Assembly (NCBI RefSeq): GCF_019659805.1
Contig: NZ_JAIFRO010000007.1
Span: 26,623-90,622, forward strand
Direction: 5' to 3'
DNA: 64,000 nt
Origin: Bartonella raoultii
GTDB lineage: Bacteria > Pseudomonadota > Alphaproteobacteria > Rhizobiales > Rhizobiaceae
Below are positions 49,552-56,513 of the stretch, in pieces; the stretch's first letter is position 1; each line of letters begins with the position of its first letter. The notes beneath the pieces are model-generated. The model searched no databases and was not told where the DNA came from. It saw nothing but the letters and a program-made list of their open reading frames with translations. The translations under genes and the position numbers were made by a program.

Positions 49552-49653
49552 AGAAAAAAGAAAGCCGTGTCCTTAATGAACGCGGCTTTTTACGCAATAC
49601 ACAATATTTAATCAACATCAAATCTATATTACACATTTTGTGTATAATGGCAA
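49552..49653 (-). ncRNA. Candidate small RNA gene, unit 1
   Basis: On the minus strand: -35 TTGCCA (49653-49648), 16-base spacer containing the dyad TACACA-AAA-TGTGTA, -10 TAATAT (49631-49626), predicted start near 49619, and the shared hairpin with a T-tract ending near 49552. The transcript would be about 65-70 bases. No protein frame. Supported mainly by the equal layout of units 2 and 3. Confidence 0.4.
49561..49591 (+). terminator. Terminator after beta-helix gene B
   Basis: AAAGCCGTGT (49561-49570) pairs with ACGCGGCTTT (49580-49589) with one G-U pair on the plus strand, followed by T residues. It lies 37 bases after the gene B stop. A run of A residues before the stem gives a T-tract on the minus strand too, so it may serve both directions. 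Confidence 0.75.
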
Positions 49654-49661
49654 GCATGATT

Positions 49662-49791
49662 AAGAAAAAACCGTATCAAAATGAAATGATACGGCTTTGA
49701 ATCTAGAGAAATATGAAAAACTAACTAACAATAAAGGAGATATCACTTTAGTGATATGGTTCTAAATTACATATTTTATGTATAAACGCAA
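49662..49791 (-). ncRNA. Candidate small RNA gene, unit 2
   Basis: On the minus strand: -35 TTGCGT (49791-49786), 16-base spacer with dyad TACATA-AAA-TATGTA, -10 TAATTT (49769-49764), predicted start near 49757. The RNA would begin with a perfect hairpin ATATCACT-AA-AGTGATAT (49757-49740), continue through CTCCTTTATTG, which is complementary to a Shine-Dalgarno sequence, and end at CCGTATCA/TGATACGG (49694-49671) followed by TTTTTTCTT. About 95 bases. Confidence 0.5.
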
Positions 49792-50059
49792 TACAATTTT
49801 TATCAAATTGCTCTTAAAGTAAATGATGCTTGCTTTTAATAGCGACGTTATTCTAAGTGTTTTCCTTTTAGTAAAAAACAAATCTTCGTTTTAAGATATC
49901 ATTGTGAATTCAATATTGCCAATTTATTCATAATCTGCTATACAACATACAGATTTAAAAAGTGGAAAGCCCTTGCTCATGTATTACGTGAAAGGGTTTT
50001 CTTTTTATCTAACATCATCATAATCTTAAATCTTGATTTTCTTAATTATATGCAAATGC

Positions 50060-50174
50060 AACAAAGCCGTATCAATTGCTTTTGACACGGCTTCTGTTTT
50101 GTAATGCGTGATGTCCTTTTGACATCCTAATGAGACGAATATCTCTATAATACATAATTTGTATAAAAAAGCAA
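50060..50174 (-). ncRNA. Candidate small RNA gene, unit 3
   Basis: On the minus strand: -35 TTGCTT (50174-50169), 16-base spacer, -10 TATTAT (50152-50147), predicted start near 50140. The RNA would carry the hairpin GATGTC-AAAAG-GACATC and end at AGCCGTGTCA/TGATACGGCT, where the one non-Watson-Crick pair is G-U on this strand but A-C on the other. The T-run after it is weak. Confidence 0.4.
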
Positions 50175-50331
50175 TAAATCAAGCAAACTAAAAATGGGAT
50201 TCATTCTTTATATTCAATAGCTTGTAACAATAATTTCGTTTGTAACTATAGCCTATAATGTGTTATAATAATGGCTGGTTATACGTTCTTTGTATTGTTA
50301 TGTGTTATTCCTATTAATGGATCTAAAGCGA

Positions 50332-50769
50332 ATGCTTAATAAAGTGATTTTAATTGGCTATATTGGCTCTCATCCTGAAAGTAAAATAATGTCTACTGGT
50401 AGCGAAATGGTGAGTTTTCGTTTAGCTACCACCGAAAGCTATACCGATAAGGCAAGTAATAAGAAAATAGACAAAATAGAATGGCATTCCATTGTTATTT
50501 TTAATTCACAATTGGTAAAAATAGCGCTTCAGTATTTTCACAAAGGCTCTAAAGTGTATCTAGAGGGGCAATTGCAAACCCGTAAATGGCAAGATAAAAA
50601 CGGTGTTGATCGTTATATAACAGAGGTTATTTTACCAAAATACAAAGGGGATTTAAAGCTCTTAGATAGCAAAAATGATGATAATCAAGAGCAGTCCTCT
50701 TCTTATGAGAGAAGCATTTACAGACCTCTTGATATGCCTACAGTAGCAAATGATGGCGTTTCTTTTTAA
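50332..50769 (+). CDS. Phage single-stranded DNA-binding protein
   Basis: 145 residues from ATG 50332 ([20 protein letters not shown]), chosen by comparison with the chromosomal Ssb; ATG 50317 is an alternative. OB-fold blocks WHSIVIF and [20 protein letters not shown] are conserved. The C-terminal tip is NDGVSF, not the acidic DDDVPF of the host Ssb, so partner binding through the tip is probably weakened. It leads the terminase-side block after the small-RNA-like units. Confidence 0.85.
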   Translation: MLNKVILIGYIGSHPESKIMSTGSEMVSFRLATTESYTDKASNKKIDKIEWHSIVIFNSQLVKIALQYFHKGSKVYLEGQLQTRKWQDKNGVDRYITEVILPKYKGDLKLLDSKNDDNQEQSSSYERSIYRPLDMPTVANDGVSF

Positions 50770-50782
50770 ACAGAGGGTATAA

Positions 50783-51310
50783 GTGAAAAAAAATAAAAAG
50801 AGGGGACGCCCTAAAATCACAGGGCATATAAGAGAAGCCAATGGACGTCTATCACGGTCAAAAACACCTCGTGAAGCTATTGATAAATTAGCAATAGAAA
50901 TACGTGCAAAGCGCTTTGGTTTAAGCTTACAAGATGCGAAAAATCCACTTGCAAGTACCTACATAGGGCGGCTTTGTTTGAAAGGCGTGCTTACTCAAGA
51001 GCAATATGATGCTGCTCAAAAATATTTACAGATACGAAATGACTATCTATGTGCAAAGGGCTTGCCAAGCGCGATTTATGATGAAATGCCGTCATCTTCT
51101 GATGATACAGCAAGAGATAAATGGGTAAAATTTGCAACAGAGCAGTTTTTAAACACACAAGAGGCAATAAAAGAAGCGCAATGTCTCTATAAACAGTACA
51201 ATCTTTACGCCGCGCTACAGTATCTCGTTAGTGAAGATCAAAAATTACCACACCTTGTGAGCTCACTAAAGGTTGTTCTTAATGCGCTTCATAAGTATTT
51301 TCACAAATAA
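50783..51310 (+). CDS. Hypothetical phage protein
   Basis: 175 residues from GTG 50783 with AGAGGG 7 bases upstream. The N-terminus is basic (KKNKKRGRPKITGHIREANG, RLSRSKTPREAID), then helical with no catalytic motif. Proteins with this start often sit just before small terminase genes in phages of Rhizobiales, so a DNA-packaging or DNA-binding role is plausible. Its last 10 bases overlap the convergent gene at 51301. Confidence 0.65.
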   Translation: MKKNKKRGRPKITGHIREANGRLSRSKTPREAIDKLAIEIRAKRFGLSLQDAKNPLASTYIGRLCLKGVLTQEQYDAAQKYLQIRNDYLCAKGLPSAIYDEMPSSSDDTARDKWVKFATEQFLNTQEAIKEAQCLYKQYNLYAALQYLVSEDQKLPHLVSSLKVVLNALHKYFHK

Positions 51311-51756
51311 AATATAAAAGGAACAGCAATAACAGATAATAGAGTGACTATTCCAAATAAATATGCGGAAATCTTGAACTTAAAACGCCAAAGTAGGCTA
51401 ATTAGAATAGACATTATAGCAATTATAATCGTCATTACGAATCCTATTACGAACCATTCTATTATTGTATTTTCAAAACGATTTTTTTCTATTTGGACTT
51501 GGGTATGATTGTTTGTTAGTCTTTCATATTCATCATCAGGAATACGACGTATAACTTCTATATTAGGACCTAAATAAGGGAGGGATTCTCGTTGCATCCT
51601 TTTGAATTCATCATCAGGAATACGTCGAATAACTTCTATATTAGGACCTAAATCTGGGAAAGGTTCTTCATCAATTTTTGATTGTTCACTATTTGCATAA
51701 TTAGCAAATAAAAGAGTGCTTATTGCTATAGTTAGTAAAATAAAGCGTTTAAACAT
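51301..51756 (-). CDS. Secreted/membrane protein with an internal tandem repeat, possible moron
   Basis: 151 residues. Signal peptide MFKRFILLTIAISTLLFANY with probable cleavage after ANS. Two copies of a 20-residue unit LGPNIEVIRRIPDDE (residues 36-50 and 62-76, period 26) follow, then a helical part and two membrane segments (FVIGFVMTIIIAIMSILISL and AYLFGIVTLLSVIAVPFIFY). It is reversed relative to the surrounding phage genes and close to its own upstream region, as expected of an accessory gene expressed from the prophage. Function unknown. Confidence 0.65.
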   Translation of the reverse strand: MFKRFILLTIAISTLLFANYANSEQSKIDEEPFPDLGPNIEVIRRIPDDEFKRMQRESLPYLGPNIEVIRRIPDDEYERLTNNHTQVQIEKNRFENTIIEWFVIGFVMTIIIAIMSILISLLWRFKFKISAYLFGIVTLLSVIAVPFIFYL

Positions 51757-51834
51757 CGAGAACTCATTGTTTTTTATTTTAACGAGCTCTTATATTGATT
51801 CATGCCTAAATTATCAATATGTGTTATTTTTGTG

Positions 51835-51863
51835 TTGACAAGTTATAACAAATCGTATTTAAT
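51835..51863 (+). promoter_or_regulatory. Strong sigma-70-type promoter before the terminase genes
   Basis: TTGACA at 51835-51840 and TTTAAT at 51858-51863 with a 17-base spacer. The -35 is a perfect consensus. Predicted start near 51870. Confidence 0.7.
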
Positions 51864-51869
51864 GACATT

Positions 51870-51943
51870 GCTGTACTTAGGTGTATTGTATCTAACGAGG
51901 GTGATGTACAGTGCAAAATCCCCGCACATGCGGGGTTTTTTAT
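51870..51943 (+). ncRNA. Candidate short RNA or terminated leader ahead of the terminase genes
   Basis: Between the promoter at 51835 and the terminator at 51920-51941 lie about 70 bases. CTGTAC (51871-51876) pairs with GTACAG (51907-51912) around a 30-base loop, so the transcript would be two consecutive hairpins. It may be an independent small RNA or an attenuated leader of the small terminase gene. Confidence 0.5.
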
Positions 51944-51966
51944 TATCTGGAGGGAGGAATTTATGA
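51904..51966 (+). CDS. Possible 20-codon leader peptide overlapping the small terminase start
   Basis: ATG 51904 opens a frame MYSAKSPHMRGFLLSGGRNL whose TGA stop overlaps the small terminase ATG (ATGA at 51963-51966). It spans the terminator hairpin, so translation could affect termination. A GAGGG precedes the ATG but at only 2 bases, which is too close. Low confidence as a gene. Confidence 0.25.
   Translation: MYSAKSPHMRGFLLSGGRNL
51920..51941 (+). terminator. Intrinsic terminator ahead of the small terminase gene
   Basis: CCCCGCA (51920-51926) and TGCGGGG (51929-51935) form a very stable stem followed by TTTTTT. It lies between a strong promoter and the small terminase start, so read-through would be needed to express the terminase genes from that promoter. 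Confidence 0.88.
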
Positions 51967-52295
51967 CATCCGAAAACACAGAGCAGGTTTTACAGCCCAT
52001 AAAAAAACGTATTCCACCAAGAGCAGGCATAGGGCGTGTAAAAGGTGTCCCTAATAAAATCACGCGTGTTCTTAAAGAAGCAGTACTGAAGGCAGCAGAA
52101 AATGCTGGTAATAGAATAGGCAATGAGGGTTTGGTGTCTTATTTAGAAAAGCAGGCAATGGATTGCCCCGCGGCTTATTTAGCACTGCTTGGGAAGATTT
52201 TGCCCTTGCAAGTGACAGGAGAGAATGGGGGAGCCGTGAAGATCATAGGGCGTGTAGAAATAGCTCCTTTATTAAATGACGACAAGACAGATTAA
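51963..52295 (+). CDS. Putative phage small terminase subunit
   Basis: 110 residues with a very strong ribosome site (GGAGGGAGG) 5-6 bases upstream. RAGIGRVKGVPNKITRVLKE followed by AVLKAAENAGNRIG is the pattern of small phage DNA-recognition proteins preceding large terminases. SYLEKQAMDCPAAYLALLGK and ILPLQV complete the family pattern. It overlaps the large terminase gene by 20 bases. Confidence 0.75.
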   Translation: MTSENTEQVLQPIKKRIPPRAGIGRVKGVPNKITRVLKEAVLKAAENAGNRIGNEGLVSYLEKQAMDCPAAYLALLGKILPLQVTGENGGAVKIIGRVEIAPLLNDDKTD

Positions 52296-53448
52296 GATTG
52301 TTCCAAAGCTTATTTCTCTTTTTGCAGGGGATGCTTTGGTCAGAGCGGCTTGGGGTGGACGCGGGTCTGGAAAGACAAGATCTTTTGCTTTGATGGCAGC
52401 GTTAAAGGGGTATCAATTTGGTATAGGAGGGATATCGGGGACCATTCTTTGTGCACGTCAGTTTCAAAATTCGCTTGCGGAAAGTTCCTTGGAAGAGATT
52501 AAGCGTGCTATTGAAGCCCATGACTTTTTAAAGGATTATTACAGGGTTGGGGAATCTTCAATTAAGTCAAATGATGGGCGTATAGCCTTTCAGTTTTCTG
52601 GACTAGACCGTAATATTGCGAGTATCAAGTCGATGGGGCGTATTTTGCTCTGTTGGGTTGATGAGGCAGAGCCTGTCACAGAGACCGCTTGGCAGACGCT
52701 TATACCGACGTTGCGTGAAGAAGGGGATGGATGGCGTGCAGAATTATGGGTAACATGGAACCCATTACGGGAGAATGCCCCGGTTGAAAGGCGCTTTCGT
52801 TTTTCAGACAATGAAGCGATTAAGCGTGTTGAGGTTAATTGGTCAGATAATCCCAAGTTTCCTAAGATCTTGAATGAAGCGCGTCTTGATGATTTGAGAA
52901 ACCGTCCAGAGACCTATAAGCATATTTGGGAGGGAGCTTACCTTACAGCCGTTCAAGGTGCTTATTACCAAAAGGAGATGTTAGCAGCTGAACAGGAGGG
53001 GCGGATAGGGCGTGTTGCACGTGATCCTTTAATGCAGATACGCGCCTTTTGGGATATTGGGGGGACAGGAGCCAAGGCAGATGCAACGGCGATTTGGATA
53101 GCGCAATTTATTGGCAGAGAGATCAGAGTGCTGGATTATTATGAGGCACAAGGGCAGCCGTTATCCGAACATATCGGTTGGTTGCGTCAAAATGGTTATG
53201 AGAAGGCATTGATGGTTTTGCCCCATGATGGTGCAACGAGAGACCGTGTACACAATGTGAGTTTTGAGAGTGCTTTAAGTGATGCAGGTTTTGAAACGCA
53301 AGTGATCCCTAATCAAGGGGCTGGTGCTGTCAAAATGCGTATAGAGGCGGTGCGGCGTATTTTACCTTCTGTATGGTTTAACGAAGAGACCACAGTATAC
53401 CTAAAAATACAACAAAGTCAATATGTTGCGTTCAATTATTTTATATGA
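52276..53448 (+). pseudogene. Phage large terminase (PBSX-type), C-terminally truncated
   Basis: 390 residues. ATPase: Walker A GGRGSGKT (27-34) and Walker B ILLCWVDEAE (123-132). Nuclease: first aspartate at 260 (FWDIGGTG) and second at 318 (LPHDGATRD). After WFNEETT (residue 373) the sequence changes to an unrelated tail VYLKIQQSQYVAFNYFI. The C-terminal section holding the last metal-binding aspartate (usually within a DAFR-type motif) is missing. No portal gene follows, so a deletion or recombination has removed the end of terL and the morphogenesis genes. DNA cleavage activity is unlikely. Confidence 0.85.
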
Positions 53449-53756
53449 ATCCACTTAAGAATCCATCCTTTTATACGTGATTCATTTGATCATTTTTTAG
53501 ATAAGATTGTCACGTATGAATAGAGCATAAAAAGCAAATCATGATGCAAATATTATAACGCATGTGTGTATTCAAATGAAATGAAAAGCAGTTATCATTC
53601 ATAACAGTTCATAAATTTTATGATACGTTTTTATCACTCAAAAATCGCACTGTTTTAAAATTTAATCGTTTGAAATTTTCAATAACATACGTTTAAAGGT
53701 CATAGCTTGTTTTAAAGATTGGATTGTTAATCGTATAAACAGAAACAAATTAACGG

Positions 53757-54232
53757 TCCCCAAAATTGGGGAGCGCAAAATCTAAAGATCTTATAGTATC
53801 CTATAAGAGAGTAATCCTTTGAAACTTTCATAAGCTTATAGGCTTCATTTATAAGATTGCATAAAAGGATTTAAAGACAAGATCGATTTTATAACCGCGG
53901 TATTTTTTTACCGGAGTAAGACATAGCAGGTATGAAATTCAAAACGTTATGTCATATGAAATCAAAAGCCTTTGAATGATATAACGCAAGCAAGCTATCA
54001 AACAACGTTTTAACAGTTATCGTTTAAGAATACGAAGCCAAATGGGGGCACCCCAAAATTGGGGGCAGCTCTTTAAGATAAGCAAGCAAAATTCAAAATC
54101 ATTGTAACATCATAAAGGCATGGGATTTTACTCAATTTTGGAGTCAAAAGCGATATTGTTTAAAGAATGCTCTATTCTAAAGTTAACGCCCCCCAGAATT
54201 GGGATGGTTAATATTGCCAACTCAAATTTGAG
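53757..54232. repeat. Five dispersed CCCCAA-type dyads
   Basis: TCCCCAA-AA-TTGGGGA at 53757-53772, CCCCAA-AA-TTGGGG at 54051-54064, CTCAATTTTGGAG (opposite orientation) at 54131-54143, CCCCAGAATTGGG at 54191-54203 and CTCAAATTTGAG at 54221-54232. Spacing falls from about 290 to 30 bases. Two copies are flanked by GGGGGCA or GGAGCGC. They stand out as the only GC-containing words in AT-rich DNA. Confidence 0.6.
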
Positions 54233-54770
54233 CCGGCTAATTTTTAAAGAAATTAGATTTTAAAGAAAAGTGAAAATATGCATAGCATTTCTAAATGAAC
54301 GTTTAATCGTTTGAAACTGATGTTTTATAATAGTTATCATTTGTTTTTAAAAACGTTTCATTTACGAAAAACAAGATCTAGATTTCACAACAGAGAAAAT
54401 CTTAAAAACCTTCATTTTATAAAAGCGGTTGTTTATTTGTCTTATGAAAAACTGCTTTTTAAACATAGCCCTCACAAATTTTAAAAGAACGTTTTTACAG
54501 ACATTCACTTAATACACATTTGCTTTTGATTGTATTGATAAACCTAGCAAGCATTTTGATGATTGTGCTTTGTTTCAAATGGATATTTTACCTAGAGAGG
54601 ATTATTAATCAGTTATAGCTATAACAAGCATTTACAGTCTCTATAATTCAAATGCTTGATATAAGGTTCTTTTGGATAAGTTTTAATAAAGAGAATGGTT
54701 AACTTGTGTAATATAGGTTTTGTATATAGGGTTTCTGTTATTCATATTTTTACACTCATCACTTGATTCA

Positions 54771-54808
54771 TCAGCCGCGTCACGTTACATGACACGGCTT
54801 TCTTTTTA
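54771..54808 (+). terminator. Hairpin distal to the right beta-helix cluster
   Basis: AGCCGCGTCA and TGACACGGCT (one C-A mismatch on the plus strand, G-U on the minus) with TTTCTTTTT after it on the plus strand. It is nearly the same sequence as the hairpin after gene B on the other side, in opposite orientation. The plus strand ahead of it has GTGTAATATAGG (54693-54704), like the -10 of the small-RNA-like units. It lies between the convergent empty region and the gene C stop. Confidence 0.6.
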
Positions 54809-54859
54809 CATTGTCTCTTTTATGTTAGGTTAATGGTAAAAAGGCGCCCCCCACACCTG

Positions 54860-55642
54860 TTAATTATCATTTTGTTTTGATAAATCTATAATATGATCTT
54901 TTTCGTAAACCTCACATTCTTTAAGGACTACAGCGACCTTATTTGGTTTGTTTAACCTTGCCTTGCCATAAACTTTTCCCCAAACCTTAGCGTAATGTGA
55001 GATCTTGGCATTGCCATAGACAGAGCCATAAATTTCAGCACGACCACTCACATGAGCATTCCCATAAACAGAACCATAAATTTTTGTGCGACCGTGAACA
55101 ATCGCATGGTTATATATCTTGGCATGGCTATAAAGACAGGTACATCCTGAAACCTTGGCATTACCATAGACCCTTGCATAGCTATAAACCCAAGCATTGT
55201 AAGAAACATGGGCATGATCATAAATATGCGCATCAACATAAATGCGTGCACTACCATGTACATGGGCATTGCCATAAACCAAACCATACACGCGCGCGTT
55301 ATCATAAATACAAGCATTGTCGTAAACTTGTGCATATTGAGATACCAAAGCCTTTCCATAGACTTCAGCGTTACCATAAACATAACCACACACATGAGCT
55401 TTGTGACGTATTTTTGCATTTTCATAAATGCATGCAGCCCCATAAGCACATGCCTCATCGTAAACCCAGCAATTGCCCTTATGAGAAAGGTTGCTTTCCT
55501 TTTCAATAAAGCCCCCTAAATCGCCTGCTTTAACATCAGAAAAGTCTTTTAATGCTTTAATACGATAAAGAATGATAGTTTTTCTTGTAACATCATGTTT
55601 AATTTTTTTGATTTTACTGGTTAACTTATATTTTTGAGACAT
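54860..55642 (-). CDS. Beta-helix repeat protein C
   Basis: 260 residues, longest of the five. Head module: LYRIKALKDFSDVKAGDLGG then FIEKESNLSHKGNCWVYDEA (residues 25-64). About 25 hexapeptide-type units follow (KIRHKAHVCGYVYGNAEVYG, ARVYGLVYGNAHVHGSARIY) and a short non-repetitive tail (VVLKECEVYEKDHIIDLS), shared with protein D. Last gene of the leftward cluster E-D-C; GTGAGGGTATCCTT precedes the ATG. Function unknown. Confidence 0.75.
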   Translation of the reverse strand: MSQKYKLTSKIKKIKHDVTRKTIILYRIKALKDFSDVKAGDLGGFIEKESNLSHKGNCWVYDEACAYGAACIYENAKIRHKAHVCGYVYGNAEVYGKALVSQYAQVYDNACIYDNARVYGLVYGNAHVHGSARIYVDAHIYDHAHVSYNAWVYSYARVYGNAKVSGCTCLYSHAKIYNHAIVHGRTKIYGSVYGNAHVSGRAEIYGSVYGNAKISHYAKVWGKVYGKARLNKPNKVAVVLKECEVYEKDHIIDLSKQNDN

Positions 55643-55704
55643 AAGGATACCCTCACAATCTAATGTGATAAAGAGTTGATAAAATTTGGAATGGAAAATT
55701 TAAA

Positions 55705-55735
55705 AGAGGGGCGCCCCCGCAACGCCGCTGCTTTT
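55705..55735 (-). promoter_or_regulatory. GC-rich hairpin between beta-helix genes D and C (copy 2)
   Basis: On the minus strand just after the gene D stop: AAGC, then GGCG-TTGCGGGGG-CGCC, then CCTCTTTT. Same position and layout as the element after gene A. The following ATTTTCCATTC is also shared with the A-B spacer. Confidence 0.6.
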
Positions 55736-55737
55736 AT

Positions 55738-56427
55738 TTATGCTGCTTTGTTTTCAATAATTTTTACAACGTGATCGCTTTCATAAATTTCACAATCTTC
55801 GGGAATCCCATATGCATAGTAAATGTTTTGTTCAACATATGAATAACCATCTCTTTTTAATCTTGCATTGCCATGTACCAAACCTCTAATGGTGTGATAA
55901 CCAGTCACTTTTGCATTCCCATAAACAGAGCCGTAGACCTTAACATACCCACCCACGCTAGCATTGTCATAAACCTTGCCATAAATTTTTGCAGCACCAC
56001 TCACAACAGCATTGTCATAAACCTCAGCCTTGCTATGAATACGTGCACATCCAGATAATTTTGCATTCCCATAAACCCTTGCACTATTATAAATCCAAGC
56101 ATTATGAGAAAGATGAGCATTGCCATAAACATGAGCTTCAAAATACACGCGGGTTTTATCACATACATGAGCATTGCCATAAACAAAACCACCAATGGCA
56201 GCATTGCCATAGACCCTTGCATTTTCATAAACACGACCAGATTTTACAACACAAGCATTATCATATACCCAGCAATTGCCATCATGAGAGAGATTGCTTT
56301 CATTTTCGATAAAACCACCGAGATCCCCAGCCTTTACATCAGCAAAGTCTCTTAATGCTTTAATGCGATAAAGGGTTTGATTATTTAATACACGTGTCTC
56401 ATTTGTGAGTGCAAACTTTTTTTGCAT
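55738..56427 (-). CDS. Beta-helix repeat protein D
   Basis: 229 residues. Head module: LYRIKALRDFADVKAGDLGG then FIENESNLSHDGNCWVYDNA (residues 19-58). Repeats: RVYENARVYGNAAIGGFVYG, KVYGSVYGNAKVTG. The tail EDCEIYESDHVVKIIENK matches the end of protein C, so D and C are recent duplicates. AAAGGAATTGTGCT precedes the ATG. Second gene of the leftward cluster. Confidence 0.75.
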   Translation of the reverse strand: MQKKFALTNETRVLNNQTLYRIKALRDFADVKAGDLGGFIENESNLSHDGNCWVYDNACVVKSGRVYENARVYGNAAIGGFVYGNAHVCDKTRVYFEAHVYGNAHLSHNAWIYNSARVYGNAKLSGCARIHSKAEVYDNAVVSGAAKIYGKVYDNASVGGYVKVYGSVYGNAKVTGYHTIRGLVHGNARLKRDGYSYVEQNIYYAYGIPEDCEIYESDHVVKIIENKAA

Positions 56428-56484
56428 AGCACAATTCCTTTATAAGAAGATTCAATTTTTGAATGAAAGAATTTGGTTAAAAAG

Positions 56485-56513
56485 CAGGCACCCCCGCCGC
56501 GCCCGCGCTTTAT
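56485..56513 (-). promoter_or_regulatory. GC-rich hairpin between beta-helix genes E and D (copy 3)
   Basis: On the minus strand after the gene E stop: GGCGC-GGCGGG-GGTGCC within a GC-rich run, then TGCTTTTT. One stem pair is G-U compared with copy 1. Layout and distance from the stop are the same as in the other two spacers. Confidence 0.6.

Larger units (their letters stand above)
53449..54859. other. 1.4-kb non-coding stretch replacing the phage structural genes
   Basis: No open frame with a recognisable protein on either strand. The position is where portal, capsid and tail genes would be. It contains a series of short CCCCAAAATTGGGG-type dyads (53757-54232) and an intrinsic-terminator-like hairpin at 54771-54808. 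The sequence looks like decayed or non-coding DNA, not an intact operon. Confidence 0.6.

Noticed and set aside
54997..56312. Long histidine- and methionine-rich open frames antisense to or out of frame with beta-helix genes C and D
   Set aside because: They arise from the periodic codons of the repeats read in other frames. They lack ribosome sites and recognised motifs.
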